Numbered from the stretch's first letter, positions 11,091-24,427 are shown. The stretch: DNA of 64,000 nucleotides from Flaccisagitta enflata (GCA_965153355.1 OZ231127.1:71548001-71612000), one strand, 5' to 3'. Numbers and translations: made by a program. The notes: generated by a model not told the origin, from the letters alone.

Positions 11091-11546
11091 TACAGTTGAA
11101 CCCCGCTCTAACGGACCTGCTTTTAACGGAATTCCGCCTGTATCAGATGCTAATTCTCAGTCCCTTCAATCTGTTTTCTTTTACTTCCTATATTGGCTAT
11201 AACAGAGTTCCATTTATAGCAGAAAACTTCTGATCCCTGAAACAGTGCTTTACAGTGTTTAAACAGCATCATCATGATTTCTAACAGAAACAATTTTTTT
11301 TATTTTTTGGGGAAACCAAAAGCGCTAGTTTTCTCTTTGTGTTTTGTGCTTGTTAACCTTTAAGTTATCTTTTATAAAAAATGAAAGTGATTGTTTCAGG
11401 TCAATTAGATAACTTTTAATATTTTGATATATATTTGTTTTGATTGAGATTGTCAGTTTTTCTGAAATGATCAATAGTTATTACAGATGTATAACAGATG
11501 AAATATTTTGGTCTCCTGAAATTCGTTTGAACGGGATTTAACTGTA
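11091..11546. mobile_element. Full-length CAGTTGAACCCCGC MITE
   Basis: The left end is TACAGTTGAACCCCGCTCTA and the right end is the complement-type GAACGGGATTTAACTGTA; 456 bp between TA edges. The terminal motif with CTATAACGGA-like inner sequence resembles Tigger/pogo-type Tc1-mariner MITEs. No transposase is encoded. It provides the uninterrupted equivalent of the 3640-4010 copy. Confidence 0.8.
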
Positions 11547-11940
11547 CCGTGCAAAGAAGTGAAGACAGGCGATGAGGGATAGTGAGAGAGAAAGCTACAG
11601 CACATCCATGAGAATAAGCCGATAGAGAAAGCTACAGCACATCCATGAGAATAAGCCGATTTCCTTCAGCGTCTCACCAACGCTCAATGATCTGCGTTTT
11701 CTCAAAGGACATTTATAGGATTATTCTATTCTTGTCACCCTCTTTTTTCCCTTTTTTTTTTCTCTTTTATTTCTGTCATTCTCCTCTTTTTCTTTTTCTT
11801 TTTCTCTTTATTTCTTGTTTTTCTTCTTCTTTTTCTTTTTCCTTTTCTTTTTCTTCTCTTTCTTCTTCATTCTCTCCTTCTTTTTCTTTTTATTTCTTCT
11901 TTTTTTTTTTCATCCTCTCCTTCTTCTTTTTCTTTTTATT

Positions 11941-12062
11941 TCTTCTTCTTCTTCTTCTTCTTCTTCTTCTTCTTCTTCTTCTTCTTCTTCTTCTTCTTCT
12001 TCTTCTTCTTCTTCTTCTTCTTCTTCTTCTTCTTCTTCTTCTTCTTCTTCTTCTTCTTCTTC
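11941..12062 (+). repeat. (TTC)n microsatellite
   Basis: About 120 bp of uninterrupted TTC, preceded by 200 bp of degenerate T/C-rich sequence from 11740. Confidence 0.95.
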
Positions 12063-12482
12063 ATCCCCTCCCCTCTTCTTTCCCTCAGCTCTTCTCATCT
12101 CCCTCTCCATCTAACTTTCGGCAAAACCCAGTTTTGTATTCAGAGTCTATGTGTTACTCTGCCATTTTTACGAGTGAGAGGGAAATTCGGTTTTCCAAAC
12201 TGCTTTCATTAACAAAGAAACACACAAAAAAGAAAACTTTTCCTAAAAGAAAAAAAAAAGTAATGAAGAAAATAAAGTTGAGGAAAATAAAAAGAGGGTA
12301 AATGACTGGTGAAAAAAGTACTGAAAAAGTAAGGAGAGTTAGACATTTTTCAGCTGGGCGACACGAGAATTCAGTGCTTGAGCCCTAAGGAACCACGTTA
12401 CAAGTTACGAGGTGGACAGGGGCGCAAGACCCCCTTCTACATCCCATCTACACATATACATGCTCACACGCCTACAAAATGC

Positions 12483-12483
12483 G

Positions 12484-12547
<64 letters not shown>

Positions 12548-12549
12548 GC

Positions 12550-12620
<71 letters not shown>
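12483..12620 (+). repeat. (GTT)n microsatellite
   Basis: About 138 bp of GTT with one GCT interruption near 12548. Confidence 0.95.
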
Positions 12621-12621
<1 letters not shown>

Positions 12622-13031
12622 CAGGCGTTCGTTCACTTAAATGAGCTGAATCATCCTGCACCTGATGTATATCATGCTGACTTCCATTTTCAATTTTCAT
12701 TGCTCACTGCTCAATCATCGAAAAAATAAAATACCGTTTCAGCAGAGAGAAGAAAATTTAGAACTGTGAGAAAGGAAAAAAAAACAAAAGACTTCGGAGA
12801 AAAATCAATCAATGAGAACTACAGAATACAAAGAATCCAAGAAAGTTATGAAGGAATGCATCAACAACGGAGGACAGAAGGAAGAGAAAACAAGGCCGGA
12901 TAAACGGCTACCCTAGTCGCGTGCAGGTAGGCAGGGACAGTGATGGAGAAGGCCACTGGAGCATTTAGGCAGGAGCGGTGAGCTCAAACCGCTCAAAAAC
13001 GCTAAAAAAGTAAAATGGGGACCGACCAACT

Positions 13032-13202
13032 GTAGCGTTCTGCTTATTGAGCATTGGCGATTCTGACAGTATCAGTCAGAATGTCCCCGCTAGCCTTATC
13101 AAAGGAGGTCCTGTGTACAGGGGACGAAACCTCCGGCTAGTCCACAGCTGATGACGCCAGCTCATGCTAGACACTCAAGCATCATTTATCACGATTCTAC
13201 AC
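13032..13202. mobile_element. Possible small insertion with TGTAG/CTACA ends
   Basis: A 171-bp non-family segment interrupts the tetranucleotide core of copy C. It starts TGTAGCG and ends TTCTACA, with CCAAC on both sides. It contains a GCTAGCC...GGCTAG hairpin. TG...CA ends with a 5-bp duplication would suit an LTR-type remnant, but the flanking core is repetitive, so the duplication is weak evidence. Confidence 0.3.
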
Positions 13203-13264
13203 CAACCAACCGACCAGCCGACCAACCAACCGACGGACGGACGCACAAAGCAGGGTGTAGACTC

Positions 13265-13871
13265 TAACAGGATGTGCAAAATTGCACAACTCTGATAAAG
13301 TAATGAAAAATAATGAAATGTAGAGCAAATACCATCATGATATGAACTGAATACTTAATTTAACTAATCAATAATATTGATGAACCATCACAATTGACTA
13401 TAGGCTATAGATATGGTCTAGAAAATGAATTATCATCATGGTCACAGATTGTCTATGTGCCATGATTTGGACTGTTCCCTTTATCAAGTGGTATGATTAT
13501 TTCTTTCATTTTGTGAGATATATCTAAGCCCCTTGACCCAATTATCCATTGTTATGACTATCTGACATCAAGGTTCCATGTTGTGTATGACAATGACTTG
13601 CAGGGGATGCCAAGCAGGAGAAAAACACTACACTGAGTGAAATTTCCATCTCTCTAAATTTGGCCGGTAAAATTCATGCAAAATCTGACTGTGCGGTTCA
13701 ACTTTGATGCCTCCCAATGGAAACAGAAATTGGAAAAGTGAATGACGGCCCATATTACTGTCCAGTAGAACTAATTGTGGGGTTATGGTTCAAATTTCAT
13801 CTTATCAGGGCACTTAGAAGTGCTGATTCTATACCCATATGTTTGTGCAAATTTTTTTGCTCACCCTGTTA
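13265..13871. mobile_element. MITE with TAACAGGRTG ends inside copy C
   Basis: The left end TAACAGGATGTGCAAAATTG pairs with the complement of the right end, GCTCACCCTGTTA. Length is 607 bp, non-coding. It separates GTGTAGACTC from the terminal palindrome of the host element, so it inserted after that element. Confidence 0.65.
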
Positions 13872-13895
13872 CACTGTAGCACGCGATTAAAAAGA

Positions 13896-14247
13896 AACAA
13901 GGCCAACACCTATAAGTCGCGTGCGGGACATAGATAACATAGGATGATTCAAAATGACATGAAATGACTTAAGATGACTTAAAATGATTTAAAAAGACAT
14001 AAAATGATGTTAAGTGACTTATACAACTAAATGGACCAAATTGACATAAGTGACTTAATATAACATAAAATGACTTAAAATGACTTAGAATGACTAAGAA
14101 TGACTTAGAATGACTAAAGATAACTTGAAATGACTAAGAATAACTAAAAGTAATAGAAAGAAGTTAAGTTGAACCAACGGACCGACGGACGGACGGACGG
14201 ACGGACGAATGGACAAAGCGGGTTGTAGAGTCGCGTGCACGCGACTA
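13896..14247 (+). mobile_element. Helitron-like GTCC-core element, copy D with 10-bp array
   Basis: It starts AACAAGGCCAACACCTATAA, then GTCGCGTGCGGG. It carries an array of about 220 bp of 10-bp units (AAAATGACTT-type, about 13935-14155), a GGAC core and ends AAAGCGGGTTGTAGAGTCGC with the perfect 16-bp palindrome GTCGCGTGCACGCGAC followed by TAAAA. It is the same subfamily as the long copy at 44628-45929. Confidence 0.8.
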
Positions 14248-14285
14248 AAAAGAGGAGAGAAACGAGAACAGAGACCGAGAGACCG

Positions 14286-14331
<46 letters not shown>
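14286..14331 (+). repeat. (AG)n microsatellite
   Basis: About 46 bp of AG, followed by a purine-rich stretch. A run of 14 G lies near 14472. From about 14940 to 15180 the sequence is GGAAG-rich and ends in an (AAGC)n run near 15147. Confidence 0.9.
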
Positions 14332-14333
<2 letters not shown>

Positions 14334-15294
14334 TAGAAGAGAAAGAAGAGAAAAAAAAAAAAAGATATGAAGTGAAATGGAATATTCGGTGCGACGCGAC
14401 ACCAGTCGAGCAGTAAGGGAATTCGAGCAGAGGTGGAAATAAGAATCGATGGGAGGCAAGCTTTGTGTGCCGGGGGGGGGGGGGGGCAGCAAATAAGGTG
14501 AGTGGTGGAGGTGTGAAATAGCTGTAATTTGATTTGACTTGACAGATTGAGCGGCGGCATGTACGTAAAAGTACGGAACGGGGAGTAATTGTTAGTTGAA
14601 GAACACGGTGGACATCAACAGGTGGTAGAAGCCTGAAGCCTGTTTTGGGCGCTAATACCATTTAATGCCCACCCCGCTGGAGAAGCTGATATGTTTGGAT
14701 GATGGTGAAGTGTGTTAAGTAAGAGAATGAATGCCTCGGAGTAGGGTGTTTTGGTATCTAAGACATTGGATGCCTCGGAGCAGAATGTCTTGGAAAATGG
14801 GTGTGATGGGAACTGGTAAAGCGATGAAGTGATGATTTAGCATGAGGAAGATAAGCAGAAAATCGAAACACAAAAAGTAGACAACCAACAAAGATTGACG
14901 CGAGGCGAAGAACAGCTGAGCAAAAGTAGGAGGAAAAATGAGATAAAGAACATATATGGAGGAAAGAATGAGAGGAAGGAAAAAACGGGAGAAGGAATGG
15001 AGATGAAGGAATCGGGAATGAAGGAGGAAAGGAAGAAAGGAGGGAGAAAGAAAGGAAGAGAAAGGTAAAGAAAGTGTTGAGGAAGAAAGGAAGGAAAGAA
15101 GACAGAAATTAGAAACTAGAATGGGAGATAGGAAGGAAGGAAGGAAGCAAGCAAGCAAGCAAGCAAGCAAAGGAGCGTGGCACGCTACAAATTTTTTTCC
15201 CTCCAACAGCAATCAGATCCATTTGGTTCGTTGGACTCTCATTCTTTGTTTGTTGGCCATCATATCTTTATAACCACTTTATGTCGCACATTTT

Positions 15295-15884
15295 TGTCGC
15301 ACGCTACGCGTCTGTCTATTGGTCACATTTTTTTTTACTTTTTCGGCATTTACGGGCAATTTTAGCAATACTGCTCCTGCCCAAATGCATGGATAGCCTT
15401 TTTGGGCAGCGGCCCCAAAGGGTTCGATGACCTATGCTTTCACACATATGGGGAATTTTCTCCTCCTTCATCTCCTTCTTCTTCGTACCCCCCCCCTCCC
15501 CCCAGCCTCCAGGCCCATATCTCAGCCTCGAGGCCCATATCCCAGCTTCGAGGGCCAAATCCCAGTCTTGAGGCCCAAATTCCAGCCTCAAGGGATTTGG
15601 GCCTCAAGACTGGGATTTGGGCCTCGAAGCTGGGCTATGGGCCTCGAGGCTGAGATATGGGCCTCGAGGCTGGGGGGAGAGGAGAGGGGAGGAGGAGAAA
15701 ATTCCCCATATGTGTGAAAGCATAGGTCATCGACCCCTTCGGGCCGCTGCCCTGCTCCCCCTCAACTTCAACCACAACCTACTTAAGCAGGGCACGGGTA
15801 CCGCTGACCATCTAACGCTTCTGCGACTATTAATATTGCCCCAGCCCACCCACATGCGACTTGGGTAGCCGTGTATACAGTCTT
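15295..15884 (-). mobile_element. Helitron-like GTCC-core element, copy E (interrupted)
   Basis: One part is GTCGCACGCTACGCGTCTGTC to ATACTGCTCCTGCCCAAATG (15295-15390). The other part is ATTGCCCCAGCCCACCCACA, then TGCGACTTGGGTAGCCGTGTATAC (15834-15884). Together they form a family copy split by the foldback element at 15392-15831. Confidence 0.6.
15392..15831. mobile_element. Foldback element with ~20-bp minisatellites, copy a
   Basis: The outer sequences GGGCAGCGGCCCCAAAGGGT and ACCCCTTCGGGCCGCTGCCC are inverted. Inside them GACCTATGCTTTCACACATA and its complement also pair, and the centre holds about 20-bp units (CAGCCTCGAGGCCCATATC type) first in one and then in the other orientation. 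The right end continues GGGTACCGCTGACCATCTAA, then CGCTTCTGCGACTATT. Three other copies lie in the window. Confidence 0.75.
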
Positions 15885-15958
15885 TATATCTTTACATCGC
15901 TATAACCACTTTGGCACTCACGCTACCACTACCAATATCAAATCGAATCGGTTGCGCC

Positions 15959-16062
15959 GCTCCAACTACCATTACCACTACCACTACCACTCCAATTACC
16001 ACTACCACTACCAATCCAACTACCACTACCACTACCAATCCAACTACCACTATCACCTCCAC
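15959..16062 (+). repeat. (ACTACC)n / ACCAATCCAACT minisatellite
   Basis: About 100 bp of hexanucleotide ACTACC with AATCCA variants, forming a higher-order unit of about 24 bp. Confidence 0.85.
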
Positions 16063-16235
16063 ATCGTTTAGCGTTCGACAGCCGCGAGCCTGCCTATATT
16101 TTCCTTGTTAGTGCATGGAAAAGAAAACACTTCCTTGAAAATCGTGACTTAAAGAAAAACAATTTTCCCCGGGAAGAAAAACTCCCTTCCCTTCACTCAT
16201 GAAAAGACAACAAACACATGAAATGAAAACAACGA

Positions 16236-16368
<133 letters not shown>

Positions 16369-16535
16369 CCTAAAATTTGATTTGCAGTTGGATGTAAATT
16401 GCATCGGAGTGGAACATCACCCATGAACTGATGTAGATAGACCTTTTGCACCCTGCTTGTTTAAATATAAAAGTTATCACAGCGCAAATTGAACATGGGG
16501 ACCCGAAATAGAGGAAGTTGTAGAAATGTAATTGA

Positions 16536-16543
16536 CGACGTCA

Positions 16544-16580
<37 letters not shown>

Positions 16581-16616
16581 TAACAACGACGACGACGACG
16601 ACGACTACGACGACGA
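16536..16616 (+). repeat. (GAC)n microsatellite
   Basis: About 80 bp of GAC with AAC and TAC interruptions. It is the only pure GAC array in the window. Confidence 0.9.
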
Positions 16617-16811
16617 TTCAAATTTGAATCTTTAATGTAAGAAATAAGAAAAGGAAGAGAGAAATAGATATTGGAGAAAGGAGAAAAACGCTAAGAAGCC
16701 ATAAAAAAGGAAAAAAGAGAAAAAAATGAAGGTGAGGGGAGGTTGAGTGGTGTCAAAGGCGGTGGGGAAAAAAGGAGCAAATGACAACGGGAGAAAAATA
16801 CAGAGGAACTT

Positions 16812-17140
16812 AATCGCCCTATTTTGAAAATTTGACTATCTAAATAGCGCCCCCTCTTCCAGAGAGCAAATCTCCATTATCAAAAGATTCACTGTTTTCA
16901 AAGTGTGTAACCATAGCGTCGATAAACCTTGGAGAACTACTGAATTACTCTAACTTGAGAGAATCTTCGAAATAAATCTTCGAACATAATTGCCCTATTT
17001 TGAAAATTTGACTATCTAAATAGCGCCCCCTCTTCCAGAGAGCAAAACTCCATTGTTGAAATATTCACTGTTTTCAAAGTGTGTAACCACAGCGTCGATA
17101 AACCTTGGAGAGCTACTCTAACTTGTGAAATATCTTTGAA
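16812..17140 (+). repeat. Tandem duplication, 176-bp unit
   Basis: Two direct copies begin GCCCTATTTTGAAAATTTGA, offset by 176 bp (16816 and 16992). They share ATAGCGCCCCCTCTTCCAGA, GTTTTCAAAGTGTGTAACCA and GCGTCGATAAACCTTGGAGA. The second copy is shorter at its end. No coding potential is evident. Confidence 0.85.
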
Positions 17141-17519
17141 AACATGCATAGAAAGTTAGGCGTTCATTCATTACTCCTTTTACTCAGCATCTCTCATCTT
17201 CATCGTAATTTGTAGGTCATCTACATTGACTGTACCAGTCTAGAATTCCAGATGATTACTTCATTTCACTACATTCATACGCGTGGTGAAATGAAATGGA
17301 AAAAGATGAATAAATGAGGAGGATAGGGAGGACAATGAAAAAGATAAAAAAGACGAGAGGGTGAATTCGTCCGTCGACGACCGTGGGGGGGGGGAGAATA
17401 TGGGGGCAGCGGTGGTGACGGCGGCAGCAAAATGGCACTTTGAATGCAAATGCCTCTGGGACTTGTTAAAAATTTCGCTAAATGGAATCTTTGATATTCT
17501 CAGAAATCCTCCAAATGAC

Positions 17520-18175
17520 TCATTTCAACGAGGGAAGCTCTCTCCTTCTCCTTCTCATCCTTCTCCTTCTCATCTCTTGAAATATCTCCCACTCTTTCTG
17601 CTTCTTTTCGATCTCATGGCAACTCTTTTCTCTGCTCTGACTCTCGCCCTTTACTCTCCTCGACTCTTCTCCAATTAATCTTTCCTATTTAACTGAACCA
17701 TCTCCTTCTCCTTCTCCTTCTCCTCATTTTCATCTTTGCACATTGTTCTCTCCATTTTTTTTCTCATTTTCCTCCTCATTCTGAGACAAACTTGTTCCCT
17801 CCCTTCTTTCATTTCGTTTTCTTTTTATATGACTGATACCTTCTCAATCATCTCCTCTTCCCTCTCTTCCTCCTCCATCTCATTCTCCACTAGCACCTTG
17901 ATTCTCCATCTCTTGCCCATTCCCCCAGCCTTCCTCCCCTTGATCATCTTATCCCCCACCTCCCTCCCTTCCACTCCACTATCTACTCATTCTTTCTTTC
18001 CCTTTAAGATCATTTGCCCCTATAGGAGACTCCATCTCCTACTCCGCTTCCTCTTCCTCTTCCTCATTCATATTCTTTTTCCTCATTTTCCCTTTCTTCT
18101 TCTTCATCCTCGCTTTTTTTCATCCACATCATCCTCGCTTTTTTTCCTTTTCATTAAAGAAATCTTGTCTCGTTA
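17520..18175 (+). repeat. Degenerate pyrimidine-rich tract
   Basis: About 650 bp of T/C-rich sequence with repeated CTCCTTCTCCTTCTC. ORFs across it are compositional. It could form triplex DNA but shows no other structure. Confidence 0.7.
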
Positions 18176-18255
18176 TTTAACCCTCCACTGATAGACGCTT
18201 CTGCGTGGGTGGTACATGAATGTATGTGTGGTAGGAGAAGGTGTGTTTGTTTGTT

Positions 18256-18263
<8 letters not shown>

Positions 18264-18338
<75 letters not shown>
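18264..18338 (+). repeat. (GT)n microsatellite
   Basis: About 75 bp of GT, flanked by GTTT and CTGT variants. Confidence 0.95.
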
Positions 18339-18340
<2 letters not shown>

Positions 18341-19678
18341 CTGTCTGTCTGCCTCTGTGTGTGTGTTTGTTCGTGCGTGTATGAAATTATGAATGTCTTT
18401 AATTCTTCGGCATGAATATCGCCGGATACGCGCGGTTGATTGGGCAGGGGAGGACATCCGAAGACTACTTGCGAACCAGAAATTTATACATTGAAGGATC
18501 GATGGATAAACAGACCAACTGAAGAATCAACGGAATAAAGTGGGATCTTATTAACTGACGGATCGACCAACGCACAATGTAAAGATCAGTGGACTTGCAC
18601 TTTGAGTGGGTGAAAAAAAAAAAGTTCACGTAGAGGAACACAGTTTTTTTTAAAGAAAACTAGACCCTTGACCGCATCAGACAGCACTTTTTTTTTACCT
18701 TATTCTTCGCACATTACTACATAAAAAAAAAATAAGAAGCCAAATATGTAAAATATGAAGGTTGGCAGTTGAACCTGCTCAAAACGCCGATTTTTTAAGC
18801 AAAACATGGCGTTCTTTACCATTTTAGAAAGCCAGAACACAGATGATCACGTTGCTGCAATCAGAGTTCAAAAAAGTTATCATTTAGTACATTTTTAGCC
18901 TATTTGAAATACGTCTCTCTCTTTTTTGCAGGAAATTCGAATCTCCACTTTTTAAAGAACAGTTTCCACAGAGAAAACGCTTTGTTTGGCAAAGCTGAAA
19001 CTCTCTCAAAATAAGGTTCTGACCATGGCCTTTCAGCTCGTGTATAAATCAAAGCAGGTTTTGTTTCCGCAAAACTGTAGTAGTATGTAAAAGTTAAGCT
19101 ATCAATTTTGTAGTGCTGCTCTCTCTTTTCTTTCTGCTTTGTCATTGGTGCTTTGAAAACTGTTCTGTTTTCTGATTGGTTGAATTTGCCATTCTTCCTT
19201 TCTAAGCAGTTCGCTTCAACCAATCAGATAAGCTCTTTCATATTTTCATATTTTCTTGCCAATGAGAAGGCAGGAAAGAAGAAAAACAGATGAACAGAAG
19301 GCCTTGGCGATGAGCAGGCAAATCAATGTTTTTAAAAGTTTTTTAATCATTATTTTCTGATACTTTCCCTCGAACAAATAACTTGAAAAGCACAAACTAA
19401 CATCTTTATGCTATTACCTTCCATTTAAAAAAAAAATTGTGTTAATACTCGCCTCCATTCAAATTCTATCAAAAGTCTAAGAAAACTAAAAGCAACTTTA
19501 CAATGTGCAACGCGACCGTGAGTTAAAATTACGGTCCGAGACTAAAAATGTATGAATAACGGAAATTGCGAAGAAACGGCATTAAACATTTGAGGAAAAT
19601 GAATATATGAGTACCGAAATCACTTGGAATTTTTTTTAACATGAAGATACTGATTTTTCATTTGTTCAATCCGAGTGG

Positions 19679-19695
19679 ACACACACACACACACA

Positions 19696-19793
<98 letters not shown>

Positions 19794-19812
19794 AACACAC
19801 ACACACACACAC
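19679..19812 (+). repeat. (AC)n microsatellite
   Basis: About 134 bp of AC with one AT and one GCAA interruption. Confidence 0.95.
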
Positions 19813-20115
19813 ACATAAACAAACAAACAAACGCACACAACCTTTTTAGAAGATGCGTCAATTATTTTCAGTACATGCGTCAAATGGCGGAGAAAAAATG
19901 AAAAAAAAGGAGTCATGCGATGAACAAATTAGGAGGAAATTGTAAAATTCTGACAAAAAAGGGAAAACGCGAGGAAAAGGAGAAAAAAGAGAAAATCCCG
20001 ATCAAAGGGAAAAAGCAAGAAGAGAAAATTTAAAAAGAAGGACATTTTTAACCCTTTGCGTTAATTTCCTCGAAGTAGCGAACGTGCCCACTGCTCTTAC
20101 TAGAATAAACGAGAA

Positions 20116-20117
<2 letters not shown>

Positions 20118-20166
<49 letters not shown>

Positions 20167-20330
20167 CAGAGAGACAGAGAGACAGAGAGACAGAGAGACA
20201 GAGAGAAACAGAGAGACAGAGAGAAACAGAGAGTCAGACAGACAGAGAGTCAGAGACAGAGAGACAGAGAGACAAAGAGTCAGACAGACAGAGAGTCAGA
20301 GTCAGAGAGACAGAGAGAGAAAGACAGACA
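20118..20330 (+). repeat. (AG)n grading into (GACAGAGA)n
   Basis: A 40-bp AG array passes into GACAGAGA octamers and AGTCAGAC variants over 170 bp, a typical decay gradient of an AG array. Confidence 0.9.
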
Positions 20331-21233
20331 TAGTCATCAGATCATAAAGACACAAGTTAAAACATTGGCAGGCAGAAAACGAACATCCAAATCCATAGGT
20401 TATTGATAATTATTTCCTAAATCAAAAAGTTAGGGGTTATATCCTAAGATTAGATCTGTATGTATATGAGTGGAAGCATATTTTGTGCAGAGATAAATTC
20501 CTTATGCTTTTTCAGTTGACAAGTATTTTGTTACTATATTTTAACTTTTTGTTGCTAATGTCATACATTATCATGAATCATGAACTTTGTGCAACAACAC
20601 TCTGCACCATCACAAGACCTTTCTTTTAACTAAAACAAGATTGTCATTTCAATTAATGGATTGGGTGTTGACAATATTCGTGAGGGGATGGGCTTGGGCA
20701 ATGACGCAAAATCCATCTTGGTCATTCGTCCGGGGCTCTGATACTAAAAGATGCTCTTAAAGAACCGTAATGCTTGAAAAAGTTCCATGCGATCAATCAA
20801 CGGACACGCGACTAGACGGACAGACCGACAGACACGTAGAAAGGAAAAGCGCACCATACAGATTAGAGTCTAAGTTTTTTTTTTGAGAGAAAGTTCTCGC
20901 ACACTTCGTACCCTTCCCTGCCCCGCCGCCATTATTCTCCCAATGAAGAAAAACGTACCAAGATCATTTCCATTCTCTTTTTTGTTTTTTCCATCTTTTT
21001 TTTCCCCAGTTATGTAACAATTGACAGCGCGAAGTTTTGGAAAAGAAGTCCCTACGGACCCCCTCCCCCCCCCCTTCCTCCTCCCAGCCCCGCCCTCCCG
21101 TGGAGCAAACTAACATCATAGATCTTCGCAAGATCTAAGGTCACATGACTCAAGAGGATGTGCATAAGGGAGTGTCAGTTGTCAATGGTGTGGATGTAGT
21201 TGTGGTTATGGGGTAACAGTTGTGGACACTCAA

Positions 21234-21523
<290 letters not shown>

Positions 21524-21951
21524 CCACACATACAACCACACACACACACTCACACACAAATACTGATATCGGATCACATCACTTCTTCTTTTACAGCTGC
21601 AGCCAGCAATGACAAAACCAGCCAAAAGCGCGGCCCAGAAAAAGCGGCCCAAAAATGTTCTGCAGCCATTTGCAAGATAAAGGAATTCTACCTTCGCCGC
21701 TTTTACGATTTTTATTTTTACGACATTCGTTTCTCGAATTATGCCTCTCTTCAATTCTGTCCTCTTTGTCTAGCTTTTCCTTTCTTTTCTTTCTTTATTG
21801 CCTAATTCCTTCTTTAGGTCTGTTTTTGTTTCTTTGTTTCTTTGTTTCTCTGTTTTCCTCCTTTACTTCATTCTGTGTTTTTGCCTCCTATTAGTTCTAC
21901 CCCAGAGCTTCTAGTTCTGCTCTTGTTGTCTGTCAGGCTTTTCTCTCTTGT

Positions 21952-22560
<609 letters not shown>

Positions 22561-22659
22561 CTTGTTATTTTATTTCATTCTTTCTTTCTCTCCTTTTATT
22601 ATTTTTTTCCCGTCTCTCTGTCTCTCTGACTCTTTCTGGCTGTACGTCTGTCTCTCTTT

Positions 22660-22745
<86 letters not shown>
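22660..22745 (+). repeat. (TC)n microsatellite
   Basis: About 85 bp of TC with one CC interruption. Confidence 0.95.
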
Positions 22746-22747
<2 letters not shown>

Positions 22748-24293
22748 TATTAAGATTCGCATTTTAATTTAACCATCGACGTGGGTTTTGCCTCATTAAG
22801 TCATGTGCCCCATTAATTTTCTTATCACTGTCATACGCTCGTGCGTTGTGATAATAATGACTTTCTCCAGCCGTTGCCACCTTTCAATATAACCACCGCT
22901 TTTCCAGCACAACAGGCAACACAACACACAGCCAACAACATTTAGGATGTCAGTCTTTTTTGATAAAGCGCCCCAAGATCTGTAAAAGTGCGCGAAAACG
23001 TGCATTTTTGCCCCTGCCCCCGTTGACTCTGTATCCTTGGGTCTTTTCTTTTTCTTTTTTTTTTTGCCCCTGCTCGTGACGACAAAAATTGAAATTATAT
23101 AATCGCAAACATAAAATGCGACGACGCATTCGTATTGTAAGTGTGTAACCCCGAGTTGAATGGGGTTTTTTCTTGTCTGTTTCTTTTTTCGTCTTTTTTT
23201 TTCTTTTTGCTAAATTTTGCTCGTTTCCTTAAACAGATGGCACCTTTTTCTCTCATGTTTTTTATCAAGGAGGGCCTCAGATTAACACAATATGACTGCT
23301 GGTAATCAGGTCCCTAGTATCAGCAACTGTAAGTTATTGAGTAAAGCATACTATCAAATTTGGATGTAAAGGATAAGGTAATTTCTAGAGGTCACAGGAC
23401 CAAATTATTGTCGTGGTTTATCTGTGTACATGATTTTGAGTCATATCCCTCTGATAGAGAACTTTCCTATGACTTGGCATAAATTCTTGTTATGCTAATA
23501 AGGACGATTTTCACAAGTCTGAGACGGTCTCAATGAGACCTAGTAACAATCAAAGGGTACCTTAAAACAGTAGACGACTGCGCATATTGACTGAGCGTCG
23601 ATGTCGTCGACAAACAAACTATTGGGAATCGAAAAGGAAATATTTATGTCTCATGAATGCAATTAACTGAGTGATCACTCAACTAACCAATCATCAACGC
23701 TGAACGCTGTCTCTCGAAAGTCCCTACAAGCGACCACAAATTCAATCACGCTTCAACTAAGCAACGATGCCCACATCAACTGCTTACCTTTACCACTCAT
23801 CAACACCAAGTATCCGCGAATTAACTTTGAAAGGACCCCACTAAAACCGACACAGTAGTCTTTCTCTTGGTAAAACGCCGGTAGATAAGTGGGTCGATGT
23901 GTCATGTATGTACGTAAATACCTCCCATCATCAGCCTAACCACAACCGAGCAATGAACAAGGGCAAGTTTGAGTCAACCCACTGCTACCAAGGGAAAATT
24001 CAATGTGAGAAAAAACACCACTCTAAAATCAAGCAACCATGTACCCATTCTAGACTACAACCAAGCAGCGAGGCCCGAAGCAAACAAGCGACCTCAAATT
24101 AACAATGGAACCACTAAGCTATCTGAAGCCGACCGGCCGAGCGCGTTCTGCTCTATCAACATTTCGCTATTAAAACCAGGCGTCTCGGCTCTCACTCTAA
24201 TGATTTTATCCAGACTGTATTTTCCCCCTCCTGGCTACCACGCGTTGTAAACGTTAACTCGTTCTGTCTCAGACTTTCTATCCGCTTGTTTAT

Positions 24294-24427
<134 letters not shown>

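Larger units (their letters stand above)
12889..13891 (+). mobile_element. Helitron-like GTCC-core element, copy C (interrupted)
   Basis: It starts AACAAGGCCGGATAAACGG and has the AGTCGCGTGCAGGT block and ATTTAGGCAGGAGCGGTGAG. The CCAA/CCGA/GGAC core is split by an insertion at 13032-13202. After CAAAGCAGGGTGTAGACTC the end is split again by a MITE (13265-13871). The terminal palindrome remnant GTAGCACGCGATTAAAA resumes at 13876. Copy D starts five bases later. Confidence 0.7.

Noticed and set aside
15402-15868. Peptides rich in GPYPS, ASRLGYGPR and similar repeats
   Set aside because: Translations of the 20-bp minisatellite in the foldback elements; also seen at 54619-55052 and 59423-59843.
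18900-19223. 107-codon - strand open frame
   Set aside because: No family resemblance, low-complexity ends, and a CCAAT hairpin at its start points to non-coding structure.
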